Assembly (NCBI RefSeq): GCF_000819985.1
Contig: NZ_CDBZ01000003.1
Coordinates: 1,209 to 42,486, forward strand
Reading direction: 5' to 3'
DNA: 41,278 nucleotides
From: Aeromonas media
GTDB lineage: Bacteria > Pseudomonadota > Gammaproteobacteria > Enterobacterales > Aeromonadaceae
Shown here: in pieces, positions 1-10,000 of the stretch
How positions within the stretch are numbered: the stretch's first letter is position 1
Layout: each line of letters starts with the position of its first letter
The notes under the pieces: generated by a model
The model's database searches: none
Told to the model about the DNA's origin: nothing
Seen by the model: the letters and a program-made list of their open reading frames with translations, nothing else
Program-made: the position numbers and the translations under genes

Positions 1-34
1 CGTAGGTTCGATTAGCGAAGCGTAATCGGACGAC
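1..34. repeat. Intergenic palindromic repeat, variant 1
   Basis: The sequence begins GTAGGTTCGATTAGCG and continues with an imperfect palindrome built around GATTAGCGAAGCGTAATC. This pattern recurs between genes in many gammaproteobacterial genomes. It may continue beyond the left edge of the window. It is unlikely to be coding. Confidence 0.5.
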
Positions 35-43
35 GTATTTTCT

Positions 44-78
44 CCCTTCTCCCGTTTATTAAAAAAGGAGGAGAAGGG
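44..78. repeat. CCCTTCTCC/GGAGAAGGG hairpin
   Basis: The arms CCCTTCTCC (44-52) and GGAGAAGGG (70-78) are perfect reverse complements around an AT-rich loop. A similar element, CCCTCTCCC-AAA-GGGAGAGGG, lies at 200-220. Both belong to the C/G-run hairpins scattered between gammaproteobacterial genes. Neither has a proper T tract, so a terminator role for the minus-strand gene ending at 281 is possible but not convincing. Confidence 0.5.
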
Positions 79-118
79 CTGGGGATGAGGGGGAGGAAAA
101 AAGAGATTACGCGGTAAA

Positions 119-190
119 CGTTGGGCTTCGTTACGCTCAGCCACAACCTACACAATCGGTAGGTTGGTGCTGAGCCTGCGAAGCCCAACA
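119..190. repeat. Inverted pair of GTTGGGCTTCG...ACCTAC repeats
   Basis: The left arm (119-151, beginning CGTTGGGCTTCG) and the right arm (159-190, ending CGAAGCCCAACA) are near-complete reverse complements separated by about 7 bases. The pair can fold into a long hairpin, like paired REP elements. Together with the elements at 1-34, 44-78 and 200-220 it fills nearly all of the non-coding start of the window. Confidence 0.6.
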
Positions 191-280
191 TACGAGATGC
201 CCTCTCCCAAAGGGAGAGGGGTTATACATAATCAGGGATATTCTTGTGAGGTATAATATAATTATTTCATAAACATCAAA

Positions 281-1279
281 TTATATCTCGCTACTGGAAT
301 CTAAAGAGCAATCAGTTGCTACAGGTTTAACAACTAGTGGTGAACTACTCATATATGGAACTTTTCCTGATGGAACAATACTCGATGCGGCCTCAAGATG
401 GACATCTTGATCATCAAAGAAAATATGTGGTTTGAATGCTTTCAACACTTTCGCTTTTCCTACTCCGCCGAGGAAAAAAGCTTCATCTACATAAATCCCC
501 CAGCTTCTCAAAGTCTTAATAACTCGCATTTCAGAGGGACTATTACGAGCCGTAACGATAGCAACCCGCAGCGGGGAATATTCAATCTTCATCGGAAGTC
601 GATTACGTAACACCGCGAGTTTTCTCAGTAAGTTAGCATAAGGCCCATCTGACATAGGTACATCTTGTAAAGCATCTTCTCTTGCATGAAAAGCGGCCAT
701 TCCTTCCGTTTTATATACCAATTCACTCTCGTCAGAAAACAATACAGCATCGCCATCAAATGCAATTCTTACTTGTCCCTCAGGTATTTGTGCAGCTTCT
801 TTTGGAGGCAACTTTACCACAGCAGCGGCGCACTGCCTGGAATCAATAACTTGTTGAGCATCGCCAACATTTGTTGTCAGAAACAAATCGACATCAAATG
901 CATCTAAGTAGTCAACTACAGACTCTCCCGCAGTAAATGCTGAACGAGTTATATCTAACTTCATATGCCGGATCGTATTTAGTACTCTGAGGCCAGTCTC
1001 TGGACTATTCCTAGACATAACCACAACCTCAACTAAAGGAGACTTCTCCCCAGCTTCAAGGTGAGAATTTAGAGCAAGCAATGCTTTAACTAGAGGAAAC
1101 CCTGTACCCGGAGATAATGGCAGATCCTCATGTGCCAACATATAGTCACGATAGCGGTCAATCGCGACATCACGATCAGTATCAAACATGTCTCTAAATA
1201 TTTGATCTGACTCATTCATATCAAATAATGCGGTAGCAGATATCCCAACCACTAGAGTTTTACTTAAATCCAATGCCAT
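281..1279 (-). CDS. Cytosolic 5'-nucleotidase, cN-I (NT5C1) family
   Basis: This 332-residue protein is predicted to dephosphorylate nucleoside 5'-monophosphates in the cytoplasm. It has no signal peptide or membrane segment. Motifs of the cN-I family are visible: an AFDGDAVLFSDE block at about 173-184 (the DxD catalytic motif), TARNS at about 243-247, a lysine-rich segment near 275-280, and FFDDQD at 287-292. The ATG follows AGGGAA at good spacing and lies 29 bases after the recD stop on the same strand, so read-through from recBCD is possible. Its DNA is clearly more AT-rich than the flanking genes and its codon use differs, which suggests horizontal acquisition. The family assignment is from motifs; the substrate is unknown. 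Confidence 0.8.
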   Translation of the reverse strand: MALDLSKTLVVGISATALFDMNESDQIFRDMFDTDRDVAIDRYRDYMLAHEDLPLSPGTGFPLVKALLALNSHLEAGEKSPLVEVVVMSRNSPETGLRVLNTIRHMKLDITRSAFTAGESVVDYLDAFDVDLFLTTNVGDAQQVIDSRQCAAAVVKLPPKEAAQIPEGQVRIAFDGDAVLFSDESELVYKTEGMAAFHAREDALQDVPMSDGPYANLLRKLAVLRNRLPMKIEYSPLRVAIVTARNSPSEMRVIKTLRSWGIYVDEAFFLGGVGKAKVLKAFKPHIFFDDQDVHLEAASSIVPSGKVPYMSSSPLVVKPVATDCSLDSSSEI

Positions 1280-1308
1280 AACATTTCCCTGTTTCAGTCA
1301 GATAAAAA

Positions 1309-3396
1309 TTACAGTTCATCATTCATAGTTGTTAATTCCCCCAACCTCTCAGCCAATCCGGAATAACGCTCGGTCTTTTTCCTGACCGCTTGTGCCAACA
1401 GGGCGCGATCGCCGTAGAGATCGAGTCGGGCCTTGGCGCGGGTGATGCCGGTATAGACCAGCTCACGGGTCAGGAGCGGGCTGGGGCTGTCGGGCAGCAC
1501 CAGCACGGTATGGGCAAACTCGGAGCCCTGGGATTTGTGGATGGTCATGGCGTAGACCGTCTCGTGGGGTGGCAGCCGGCTGGGCAACAGCGCCCGCAGG
1601 GTGCCGTCCGGCTGCTCAAACCATACCTTGAGTCGCCCGGTTTCATCGGGCAGACAGAGCCCCATATCGCCGTTGTAGAGGCCGACCCCGTGGTCGTTGC
1701 GCACCACCATCACCGGGCGACCCGCATACCAGTCGCCATCCCGGGCAATCAGCCCGGCCCGTGACAGGGCCAGTTCGAGCCGCTCGTTAAGCCCCAGCAC
1801 CCCGAACGGGCCGTCACGCAGGGCGCAGAGGATCTGGAAGCTGTTGAATGCCTTGAATACGGCGGCGGGATCTTCCCCCGCGCGGGCCGCCTTCAGATAG
1901 CTGCCGTAACCGGCCACCCCCTGGGTAATCAGGGCATCGTAGGCCTCCCCGGCCCAGGGGTGCAGGCTGATATCAGCGAATCCTGCGCCCCAGACGGCCT
2001 CTACCGCCGTGGCATCTCCGCCGTTGCAGGCGCGCGCCAGCTGGCCGATGCCCGAATGTTGATCAAAGCGCCAGCTCTTGGCCAGCAAACAGAGGCTGTC
2101 GCGCACCGGAGCCCCCGTGGGCGTGCCCTGCAAGCGGTAGCCGGTCTGGCGGGAGAGCCAATCCGCCTGCGCCGGGCTGATGCCCTGTTCGATAAAGCTG
2201 CAGATATCGCCGAGCACGGCCCCCGCCTCCACCGAGGCGAGCTGATCCTTGTCGCCGAGCAGGATCAGGCGGGCGTGGCTCGGCAGCGCATCGAGCAGGC
2301 GCGCCATCATCGGCAAGTCGACCATAGAGGCCTCATCCACCACCAGCAAGTCGAGGTGCAGCGGGTTGCCCGCGTGGTGGCGGAACTGGCTGCGCCCCGG
2401 AATGACCCCGAGCAGCCGGTGCAGGGTGCCCGCCTCGGTGGGGATCGCTTCCACCCACTCGGGGGGCAGATCGAGGGCCTGCAGGGCAGAGCCGATACTC
2501 TCGGTGAGGCGCGCCGCCGCCTTGCCGGTGGGGGCCACCAGCCGGATCGCCGGGGCCTTGCCTGCCTGCAGGCCGGTCTCCACCAGAATGGCGAGCAGTT
2601 TGGCGACCGTGGTGGTCTTGCCGGTGCCGGGGCCGCCGGAGATCACCGCAAAGGGGCGCGCCGCCGCGGTAGCCGCCGCCAGCTTCTGGCCGTTGCAGCA
2701 GAGCGCCTCGGGCACCAGCGCATCCAGCTTGCTCAAGTCGCTCGCCGCCTGGGCGCTGGCAAGCAGCCCTTCGATGGCAGGCCAATCCACCTCGCTCGGG
2801 AACACCAGATCCAGATACTTCAGGGTAAAGTGGCGGGCCGAGAAGTCGGGGGCGAGGCGGGCTTTGAGCAGCGCCGCAAACACCAGCCCGTAGTCGCGGG
2901 CAAACAGCCGCGACAGGGCCGGGGCTATCTCTGGCCATTCGGCTCTTTCACTCAAAGCGCGCAGATGGCGTGCAACCCCCTGCTCGTGATCGTGGTAGCG
3001 GGTGAGGTAGAGCCGCCCGTGCCACAGCCGCAGCGGCCAGCGCGGGGCGTGGCCGTCATCCTGCTCGGTGCCAACCAAGGGACTTGCCGCAAACAGGGCG
3101 GGCCAGCGGGCAGGATCCGCCAGATCCAGCAACAGATCCCGGCTCTGCTGGGGATCCAGCCCGAACGGGCGCAATGATCCGGCAGCGAGCATCTCCAGCG
3201 GCAGGCAAACATGACCGCGCCCCAGCTCGAAGCAGGTGAGCGCCGCCCCCAGCACCAGCTCGGGGCTGCCGCCCAGATCGGCCACCAGCCTGGCAAATTG
3301 CAGATCCAGCTGGCGGATACGGCCAGCCAGCGCCAGTGCTTTTAACCGTTCAACCATCATTGCACTGGTTGCGGTGCTGATCATGGTGCCGCTCAT
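1309..3396 (-). CDS. recD: Exodeoxyribonuclease V alpha chain RecD
   Basis: RecD is the fast 5'-3' helicase subunit of RecBCD, which processes double-strand DNA ends for recombination and degrades foreign linear DNA. The 695-residue product carries the superfamily 1 motifs in order: Walker A GGPGTGKTTT (about 254-263), Walker B VVDEASMVD, and the C-terminal MTIHKSQGSEF motif. It is longer than E. coli RecD (608 residues). The ATG overlaps the recB stop as ATGA, so translation is coupled and this start is preferred. An internal methionine (MMVERLKAL) is an alternative start that would trim 12 residues. Confidence 0.95.
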   Translation of the reverse strand: MSGTMISTATSAMMVERLKALALAGRIRQLDLQFARLVADLGGSPELVLGAALTCFELGRGHVCLPLEMLAAGSLRPFGLDPQQSRDLLLDLADPARWPALFAASPLVGTEQDDGHAPRWPLRLWHGRLYLTRYHDHEQGVARHLRALSERAEWPEIAPALSRLFARDYGLVFAALLKARLAPDFSARHFTLKYLDLVFPSEVDWPAIEGLLASAQAASDLSKLDALVPEALCCNGQKLAAATAAARPFAVISGGPGTGKTTTVAKLLAILVETGLQAGKAPAIRLVAPTGKAAARLTESIGSALQALDLPPEWVEAIPTEAGTLHRLLGVIPGRSQFRHHAGNPLHLDLLVVDEASMVDLPMMARLLDALPSHARLILLGDKDQLASVEAGAVLGDICSFIEQGISPAQADWLSRQTGYRLQGTPTGAPVRDSLCLLAKSWRFDQHSGIGQLARACNGGDATAVEAVWGAGFADISLHPWAGEAYDALITQGVAGYGSYLKAARAGEDPAAVFKAFNSFQILCALRDGPFGVLGLNERLELALSRAGLIARDGDWYAGRPVMVVRNDHGVGLYNGDMGLCLPDETGRLKVWFEQPDGTLRALLPSRLPPHETVYAMTIHKSQGSEFAHTVLVLPDSPSPLLTRELVYTGITRAKARLDLYGDRALLAQAVRKKTERYSGLAERLGELTTMNDEL

Positions 3397-6300
3397 GCCT
3401 CTACCTCGTTCAATTCTGTTGATGACACATCGCCAGAGCGATCACCATTTCTAAACAACTCATCCAGCTCCAGCACCAGTTCACGGCTCGGGCGGGTATG
3501 GAAAATGCCCCCCTGCGGCATGCCGCGCAGGAACAGATAGAAAACCCCGCCAAAGTGCTGCTCGAAGTCGTAGCTCGGCAGGCGCAGGGTGAGCAGCCGG
3601 TGCAGCGCCAGCGAGTAGAGCTGGTATTGCAGGTCGTAGCGATGCTCCGCCATCGCCCGCTCCAGCGCCGGACGGCTGTAATCGGTGGGGCTCATGCCGA
3701 GGTGGTTCGATTTGTAGTCGAGCAGATACCAGCGCCCCTGCCACTCGAACACCAGATCGATAAAGCCCTTGAGCATCCCCTGCACGGTGGCAAAGCTGAG
3801 CGGCTTGTTGCCCCGCGACAGCGGGTCGTGCTGCTGGCAGAGCGCAGTCAGCGCCGGTGCCGTCACCCGTCCCATGGGCAGGAAGAACTCCAGCTCCACC
3901 TGTTTGCGCTCGGGGGCCAGATCCCGCAGCAGCACCGGATCACCAAAGCCGGTATCGAGCGGAGTATCGAGCACCGCCTCCACCTGCTGTTGCAACACAG
4001 GGGCCCAACTCTCGTCGAAGCCGTCTTGCAGCAACAGACTGGCGATATGCTCTGCCAACGGCTCGCCCGCGGCGCTCTGAAAATCGATGGTCTCGAACAG
4101 GCTGTGCAGCAAGGTGCCGGGGCGCGCCCCTTTCGGGAAGGTGAAGATGGAGGGCTGGGGCGCCTCCTCGGGTTGTTCCGCCGCCAGCGCGGCCGCCTCG
4201 GTGACGACCTCGTCATCGAAGCCGGGATTGGCCAGAACCCCCTTGCTGTGACCGTGACCCTGCGCCGCCAGCCCGGAGTAGGAGCTGATCCACCAGTCCC
4301 GCTCAAGGGAGCCGCTAAAATGGCGCACCTGCGGCTCGCCCAACTGCTCCTCCTCTGGCGGCAGCGGGGCGGGACGGGTGAGCGAGGGCTCACCGACGGC
4401 CACCCCGGGCAACGCCTGTGCCAGCTCGGTGAGGGCGGTCGCCAAGGTTTCGGCATCCCCCTCTTCGCCCTTTTGCAGCAGGTAGCCGATGGCGGTGTGG
4501 TGCAGGTCGGTCTTCTCCGACTTGCCATTGCCGGAGCGCACCGGCGCCAGTCCCAGCCAGGTGGCGTAGACGCCCCGGGTCAGCGCCACATAGAGCAGTC
4601 GCAGATCTTCGGCAAGGCGCTCGCGGTCGGCCTCCGCCAGGGAGCCCTCGGCGCCGGTCAGATCGAGAATGGTACGATTGCCCGCCTCGTCCGCCTCGTG
4701 ATAGAGCGGGGTCTCGGCGGTTCTGTGGCTGCAGATAAAGGGCAGGAATACCAGCGGGTACTCCAGCCCCTTGGATTTGTGGATGGTGACGATCTGCACC
4801 AATTTCCGCTCGGATTCGAGCCGCAGTACCTGCTCCGCATCCTGCCCGTTGGGGCGGCTCACCGCCTCCCCCAGCCAACGCAGCAGGGCGTACTCCCCGT
4901 CCAGCTCGCTGCTCACCTGTTGCAGCAGCTCGCCGAGATGGAGGAAGTTGGTCAGCCGCCGCTCGCCATAGGGGCTCGCCAGCAGGGAGGAGGCAAGATT
5001 GCGCCGGTGCAGCAGGGCCCGCAACATCGCCAGCACGCCACGGCGATGCCAGATCTTGCGGTACTCCATAAACTCCTGTACCGCGCTCTCCCACGCCCGC
5101 TCGTCGCTGGCCAGCCCATCGAGCGCCTTGGCATCGAGATCAAACAGGCCGGTGGCGAGCGCAGCCCGCAGGCTGCGCTCTTCGCTCGGGTTCTGGCAGG
5201 CGTGCAAAATCAGCAAAATCTCCCGCGCCTCCACCTGCTCCAGCACGCTCTCGCGGTTCGACAGATAGACGGAGGCGATGGCGAGGCGCGCCAGCTCCTG
5301 CTGCACCAGCTTGCCCTCGGCGCCGGTTCGCACCAGCACGGCGATATCCCCGGCCTTCACCGCCTTGTCACCAATCAGCGCCTTGCCCTCACGGGCCAGG
5401 GTCAGCAGGCGGTGGATCTCGGCGGCGGTGGCGCGGGCCATCTTGCTCTGGTAATCCCCCCTATTGAAGGTGGGCTGGCCGGTCAGCTGCCAGCAGTGCA
5501 GTACCGGCACGGTGGCGCCCTCCAGCAGCAGCGCCTTGCTCTTGCCCTGCGCCTCCACCGGCAGGAAGGGGATATCCGCCTCGTAGATAAAGGGATCCTT
5601 GGCCCGCTCGAACAGGCCGTTGACCGCCCCCACCAGGGCACTGCTGGAGCGCCAGTTGCGCCCGAGGGTGTAGTGGGCGCTCACATTTCGCCGCGCCTGA
5701 ATGTAGGTAAAGATGTCGGCGCCGCGAAAGCCGTAGATGGCCTGCTTGGGGTCACCGATCATCAACAGCGCAGTGTCTTTGTGGCCGCCGTAGAGGCGAT
5801 GGAAGATGCGGTACTGCTGGGGGTCGGTATCCTGGAATTCATCGATCATCGCCACCCGGTAGGTGGCTCGAATGCGCTCGCAGAGCCGCTCGCCCAGGCC
5901 GGAGCCGAGCGCGCCGTCGAGGTCTTTGAGCAGGTCATCGAACGAGAGTTGATGTGCTTGGCGCTTGCTGGCCTGCATCCGGCTGCGCACCACCTTGGCC
6001 GCCCGTTGCAGGATCAGATCGCGAATACCGGGGCGGCTCGCCAGCAGTTCGTCGATCTGGCTGAACAGCGGCAGGGTTGGTGGCGACTTCCCCTTGTTCA
6101 GCTTGGCTTCCAGTGTCTCCTGGCCGAAGCGCTCGAGATCCTTGGGCAGCTCGTAACCGCTGCCCTCGTCCTGCGCCCAGTCGCTGATCTTGGCGAGCCA
6201 GCCTTCGTAGTTCTTGCCGGTATAGAGCTTCATCTGCCCCTCGGTCTGGCGGCGGATCTCGTCCGTCTGCGCCAGCCATTCGCTCTTCACCGCAGCGATG

Positions 6301-7001
6301 CGACTCATGGCCGCTTGATGGCGGGCGGCGAGGGTCTCGTCCCCCAACGCGGGGTGGATCTCCAGCTCGCTGTTGTCGAGCCAGCCGTTCATCTCCCGAA
6401 GCAGGGCGGCGGGGCTCAGCCAGAGCGCGCGCACCGAGCTGGCCAGGGTCTTGCCCACCGGATAGAACTCGGCGCGCCAGTAGTCGCTCACCGCCTGCAG
6501 CCTGAGCTGGCTGTCGTCGGTCAAAAATTCGGTTTCAAAGAGGGCGCCCGACTCGAAGGCGTTCTGCTTGAGCATCCGCTGGCAGAAACCGTGGATGGTG
6601 AAGACAGCCGCCTCGTCCATCTGCCGCTCGGCAGCCAGCAGGCGACGAGCCGCCAGCTCGTGATCCTCCACCTCGACCAGCAGTTGGGCCAGCAGGGTGT
6701 CACTGCTGTGACCGCGCATAAAGGCGAGGCGCGCCTCGTGGATGCGGCCGCGGATCCTCCCGCGCAGCTCGGCGGTGGCCGCTTCGGTAAAGGTCACCAC
6801 CAGGATCTCGGTCACCGACAGCGGCCGCTCGTGGGCGCTCGGCTGACCCACATCGGCGCCCTCTTCGATGAGCGGGCCGTGACCCAGCAGCAGGCGCAGG
6901 TAGAGACCGGCGATGGTGTAGGTCTTGCCGGTGCCGGCGGAGGCTTCGATCAGTCGTTCACCATGGAGGGGAAAACGCAGGGTATTGAGCGGGTTAGCCA
7001 T
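3393..7001 (-). CDS. recB: Exodeoxyribonuclease V beta chain RecB
   Basis: RecB is the 3'-5' helicase and the sole nuclease subunit of RecBCD. The 1202-residue protein (E. coli RecB has 1180) starts with Walker A ASAGTGKT at about 20-27. It continues with the UvrD-type DEFQDTDPQQ Walker B, the GRNWRSS motif and VTIHKSKGLEYP. It ends with the RecB-family nuclease domain, where LLDYKSNHLG supplies catalytic Asp and Lys and RYDLQYQLY follows. All catalytic motifs look intact. Its ATG overlaps the recC stop by one base (TAATG) and its stop overlaps the recD start. Confidence 0.96.
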   Translation of the reverse strand: MANPLNTLRFPLHGERLIEASAGTGKTYTIAGLYLRLLLGHGPLIEEGADVGQPSAHERPLSVTEILVVTFTEAATAELRGRIRGRIHEARLAFMRGHSSDTLLAQLLVEVEDHELAARRLLAAERQMDEAAVFTIHGFCQRMLKQNAFESGALFETEFLTDDSQLRLQAVSDYWRAEFYPVGKTLASSVRALWLSPAALLREMNGWLDNSELEIHPALGDETLAARHQAAMSRIAAVKSEWLAQTDEIRRQTEGQMKLYTGKNYEGWLAKISDWAQDEGSGYELPKDLERFGQETLEAKLNKGKSPPTLPLFSQIDELLASRPGIRDLILQRAAKVVRSRMQASKRQAHQLSFDDLLKDLDGALGSGLGERLCERIRATYRVAMIDEFQDTDPQQYRIFHRLYGGHKDTALLMIGDPKQAIYGFRGADIFTYIQARRNVSAHYTLGRNWRSSSALVGAVNGLFERAKDPFIYEADIPFLPVEAQGKSKALLLEGATVPVLHCWQLTGQPTFNRGDYQSKMARATAAEIHRLLTLAREGKALIGDKAVKAGDIAVLVRTGAEGKLVQQELARLAIASVYLSNRESVLEQVEAREILLILHACQNPSEERSLRAALATGLFDLDAKALDGLASDERAWESAVQEFMEYRKIWHRRGVLAMLRALLHRRNLASSLLASPYGERRLTNFLHLGELLQQVSSELDGEYALLRWLGEAVSRPNGQDAEQVLRLESERKLVQIVTIHKSKGLEYPLVFLPFICSHRTAETPLYHEADEAGNRTILDLTGAEGSLAEADRERLAEDLRLLYVALTRGVYATWLGLAPVRSGNGKSEKTDLHHTAIGYLLQKGEEGDAETLATALTELAQALPGVAVGEPSLTRPAPLPPEEEQLGEPQVRHFSGSLERDWWISSYSGLAAQGHGHSKGVLANPGFDDEVVTEAAALAAEQPEEAPQPSIFTFPKGARPGTLLHSLFETIDFQSAAGEPLAEHIASLLLQDGFDESWAPVLQQQVEAVLDTPLDTGFGDPVLLRDLAPERKQVELEFFLPMGRVTAPALTALCQQHDPLSRGNKPLSFATVQGMLKGFIDLVFEWQGRWYLLDYKSNHLGMSPTDYSRPALERAMAEHRYDLQYQLYSLALHRLLTLRLPSYDFEQHFGGVFYLFLRGMPQGGIFHTRPSRELVLELDELFRNGDRSGDVSSTELNEVEA

Positions 7002-10000
7002 TATTTCAGCTCCTCCAGGGTCTTGAGCAGCGGGGTCAGGTGTTCACGGGCCAGGGCCTGTAACTGGTCAAGCACGGCGTCATCCAGCTCGGGGAAGCAG
7101 CGGGCGACATAAGGGTCTTGCCCCTCCCCCGTCACCATGTAACCGCCGTTGAAGCGGGTGAGGGCCGCCTTGTCGGCCGCCTCCGGCTTGTCGGGATCCT
7201 TCTCGATCGCCCTGAGCCAATCCCAGGCGGTGTTGGGGAAAAACGGCAGTGGCCGCTTCATCCCCTGCGCCCAGCACGCCACCAGCGCCGCCAGCTTGGG
7301 ACGCGCCTCGTCGGCAGCGAGTACAGGCAGGCGCAGACTCTGTTTGGCATCGAACAGCAGGGTGTCGCCGGGGGCGCAGCTCAATGAGAGGCAGAGGTGC
7401 TGGATCCAGCCCAGCAGCAGATCCTTGCCGTTGAAGCTGCCGGGTTTGACCACCAGCAAGCGCCCCTTCTGGGTGTCGATCCACCCTTGCAGCTGGCCCT
7501 GAGTGAGGGAGATATCGATCTCCACCGCCTGCTTTTCTGACTCATTGGCAGCAACCCAGGGCCTTAGCCGATCCGCCAGCTTGCCCATCTCGGCATCCAG
7601 ATCGTCCAGCAGCAGGCTGCCGAACCACCCTTGTGGCAGCAGGCCGGTGAGCTGCAACCGCTCGCGCCGTTTGCTCACACTATCGCTCCGCTCTGGACTG
7701 TCGCCCTCGGCCAGATGGGCATCGAGCAGCAGATCTTTCAGCTGATAATGTTGCAGACCATCCAGCTCGAACGGCTCGCTGTCCTCGATGTTGGCCTCGT
7801 TCAGTTCAAACCACACCTTGAGGCGACGGTTGAGGAAATATTTGGTGGGCTGGCGATAGAAGCGCAGCAGCTCCGCCAGCTCCAGCCCCTGCTCCTTGCC
7901 CCATTCGGGGGGTAAAGGCAGCTCGCCGCTCTGGAAGTTGGCCGCGCCGCGCACCGGATTGAGCGCTGGCAGCCAGTCGGCGGCATAGGTGAAGAGCCGC
8001 GAACCCGGCTCCGGGTAGAAGTAGTTGCGGCTGTAGGGGGTGAGCGGATGCGCCACCATCAGGTGGTTGAGCAGCCGCTTGCCGGAGGTTTCGTCATCGA
8101 GATCCTCATCCCCCGCCAGCACAAAGCCCTGCCGCACATAGTCGATCAGCTCCGCCAGCAGCACCGAGGGCACCTTGTCGCTGTTGTCCTGGGCGCTGAA
8201 CCCCTGATAGCTGATATAGAGCCCCTGCTGGGCACTGAGCAGCGCCTCGAGGAAGAGGTAGCGGTCATCATCACGACGGGAGCGATCCCCGCGCCGCGAC
8301 GCCACCGCCATCAGATCGAACCCCATAGGAGCCAGGGTGCGCGGGTAGACGCCATCGTTCATGCCAAGCAGACAGACCTGCTTGAAGGGGATGGAGCGCA
8401 TCGGCATCAGGGTGCAGAAGTTGACCTGACCGGCGAGGAAGCGCTGGCTGGAGCGGGACTCCCCCAGCACGCTGCCGAGGTAGTCCTGCAACAGGTCGGC
8501 ACTGATGGGCTGCTCGAAGCGGGCCTCGCCGAGCTGGGCGAGCCAGTCGGCCAGCTGGCTGCGGATTAGTTGCAGCTGGCGCTCTTCATCCTCGTCGGCC
8601 AGATAGAAGCGCTCCAGCAGCGCGTTGAGGCAGGCAACCCACTCCCCCAGCGGCTGCGCCTGTTGCAGCCGGGGCAAGAATTCGGCCAGCGAGTCGACGA
8701 ACCAGGCGAGCTTGCCGAGCGCCAACCCCTGCTGGCCCTCGATATCGGCGTAGGGCAGAATGCCCGCCACCGGCTCGCCATCCCCCATGGCAAAGCCGAG
8801 CAGCATGCGGCGCAGGCCGAACAGCCAGCTGTTGCCAGAGAGGCGCGGCAGATCGAAACGTTCGGGGTAGCCGTCGTCCAGCCCCCAGCGGATACCGGTC
8901 TCCTGCACCCAGACCCGCAACTGGTTGAATTCGTCGTCATCGAGCTCGAAGCGGCGCAGCACGGCAGGCACCTCGAGAATGGCGAGCAGTTCCCCCGCCC
9001 CCAAGCGAGCGTTGGGCAGCCTGAGCAGGGCGAGGAAGCTTTGCAGCAGCGGGCTCTCCTGACTCGCCGCCCGATCCGAGACCGCAAACGGGATCTGGCC
9101 CCGCGCGCCAAACACCGCCTGAATGTAGGGGCCGTAGCTGTTCACATCCGGCATCATCACCACCACATCTTTCGGGGTGAGGGACGGGTCCTGCTCGAAC
9201 AGCGCCAGCAGCCGATCATGCAGCACTTCCAGCTCCCGCATCGGGCCGTGGCATGCGTGGATCTGCAAGGATCCATCCGCCGGATCGATCGGGCTCTTGT
9301 GGTGGCTGCTATCGAGATCAAATTGCCCCGCGCCCCGTTCAGCCAGTTCCAGCACATCCTTCTGGATGGCGCGCAGCAGGCTGACGTTGCCCTGCTCATC
9401 CACCTCGTCGATATCGACGAAGGCCTCGATTTGCGGCACCTCCAGCTCCATCAGCTGGTGCAGGTAGTCGCGCCCCAGCTTGCCCATGGAGGCGAGCAGC
9501 GGGTTGGCAGGGCCCTGCAGGGTCTCAAGATCGGTACCGGGTTTGAGCTTATTTTCGAGGCGTGCCAGCGTCTTGCGATCGAGCAGGTCACCCCAGTAGT
9601 AGCGGCAGGGGTTGGTGACAAACAGGTGCACCTCCACCTCCGGCCGGCTACCAAGGGCCAGCAATGCCTCCACATAGCGCGGCGGCAGCGCCGAGATGCC
9701 GAACACGAAGACCCGCTGCGGCAGCTTGCCCGGCAGATCGGCGGTGCGTTGCAGCTCATGGATAAACTCCTCGTAGAGGTTGGCTCTGTGGTAGCCACTC
9801 GGAGAGAGCGCCAGGGTGCGGGCCACCAGCTCGCGCCACAGCTCAGGCTGCCAATCCTGACCGCTCACCCCGGCCAGCTCCAACCCCAATCCCTCCCCCT
9901 GTTCCCAACGGGCGATCCAGTCCGGCCGATAGACCAGATACTGGTCGAACAGATCCGCCACCTTCTGGCAGAGCTGCCAGAGCCGCACCTGCTCGGGATC

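Noticed and set aside
3498..7112. A 1204-codon open frame on the plus strand, opposite recB
   Set aside because: It mirrors recB codon bias in GC-rich DNA, its translation is low-complexity (Gln/Ala/Gly/Arg rich) with no domain, and recB on the other strand has every expected motif.
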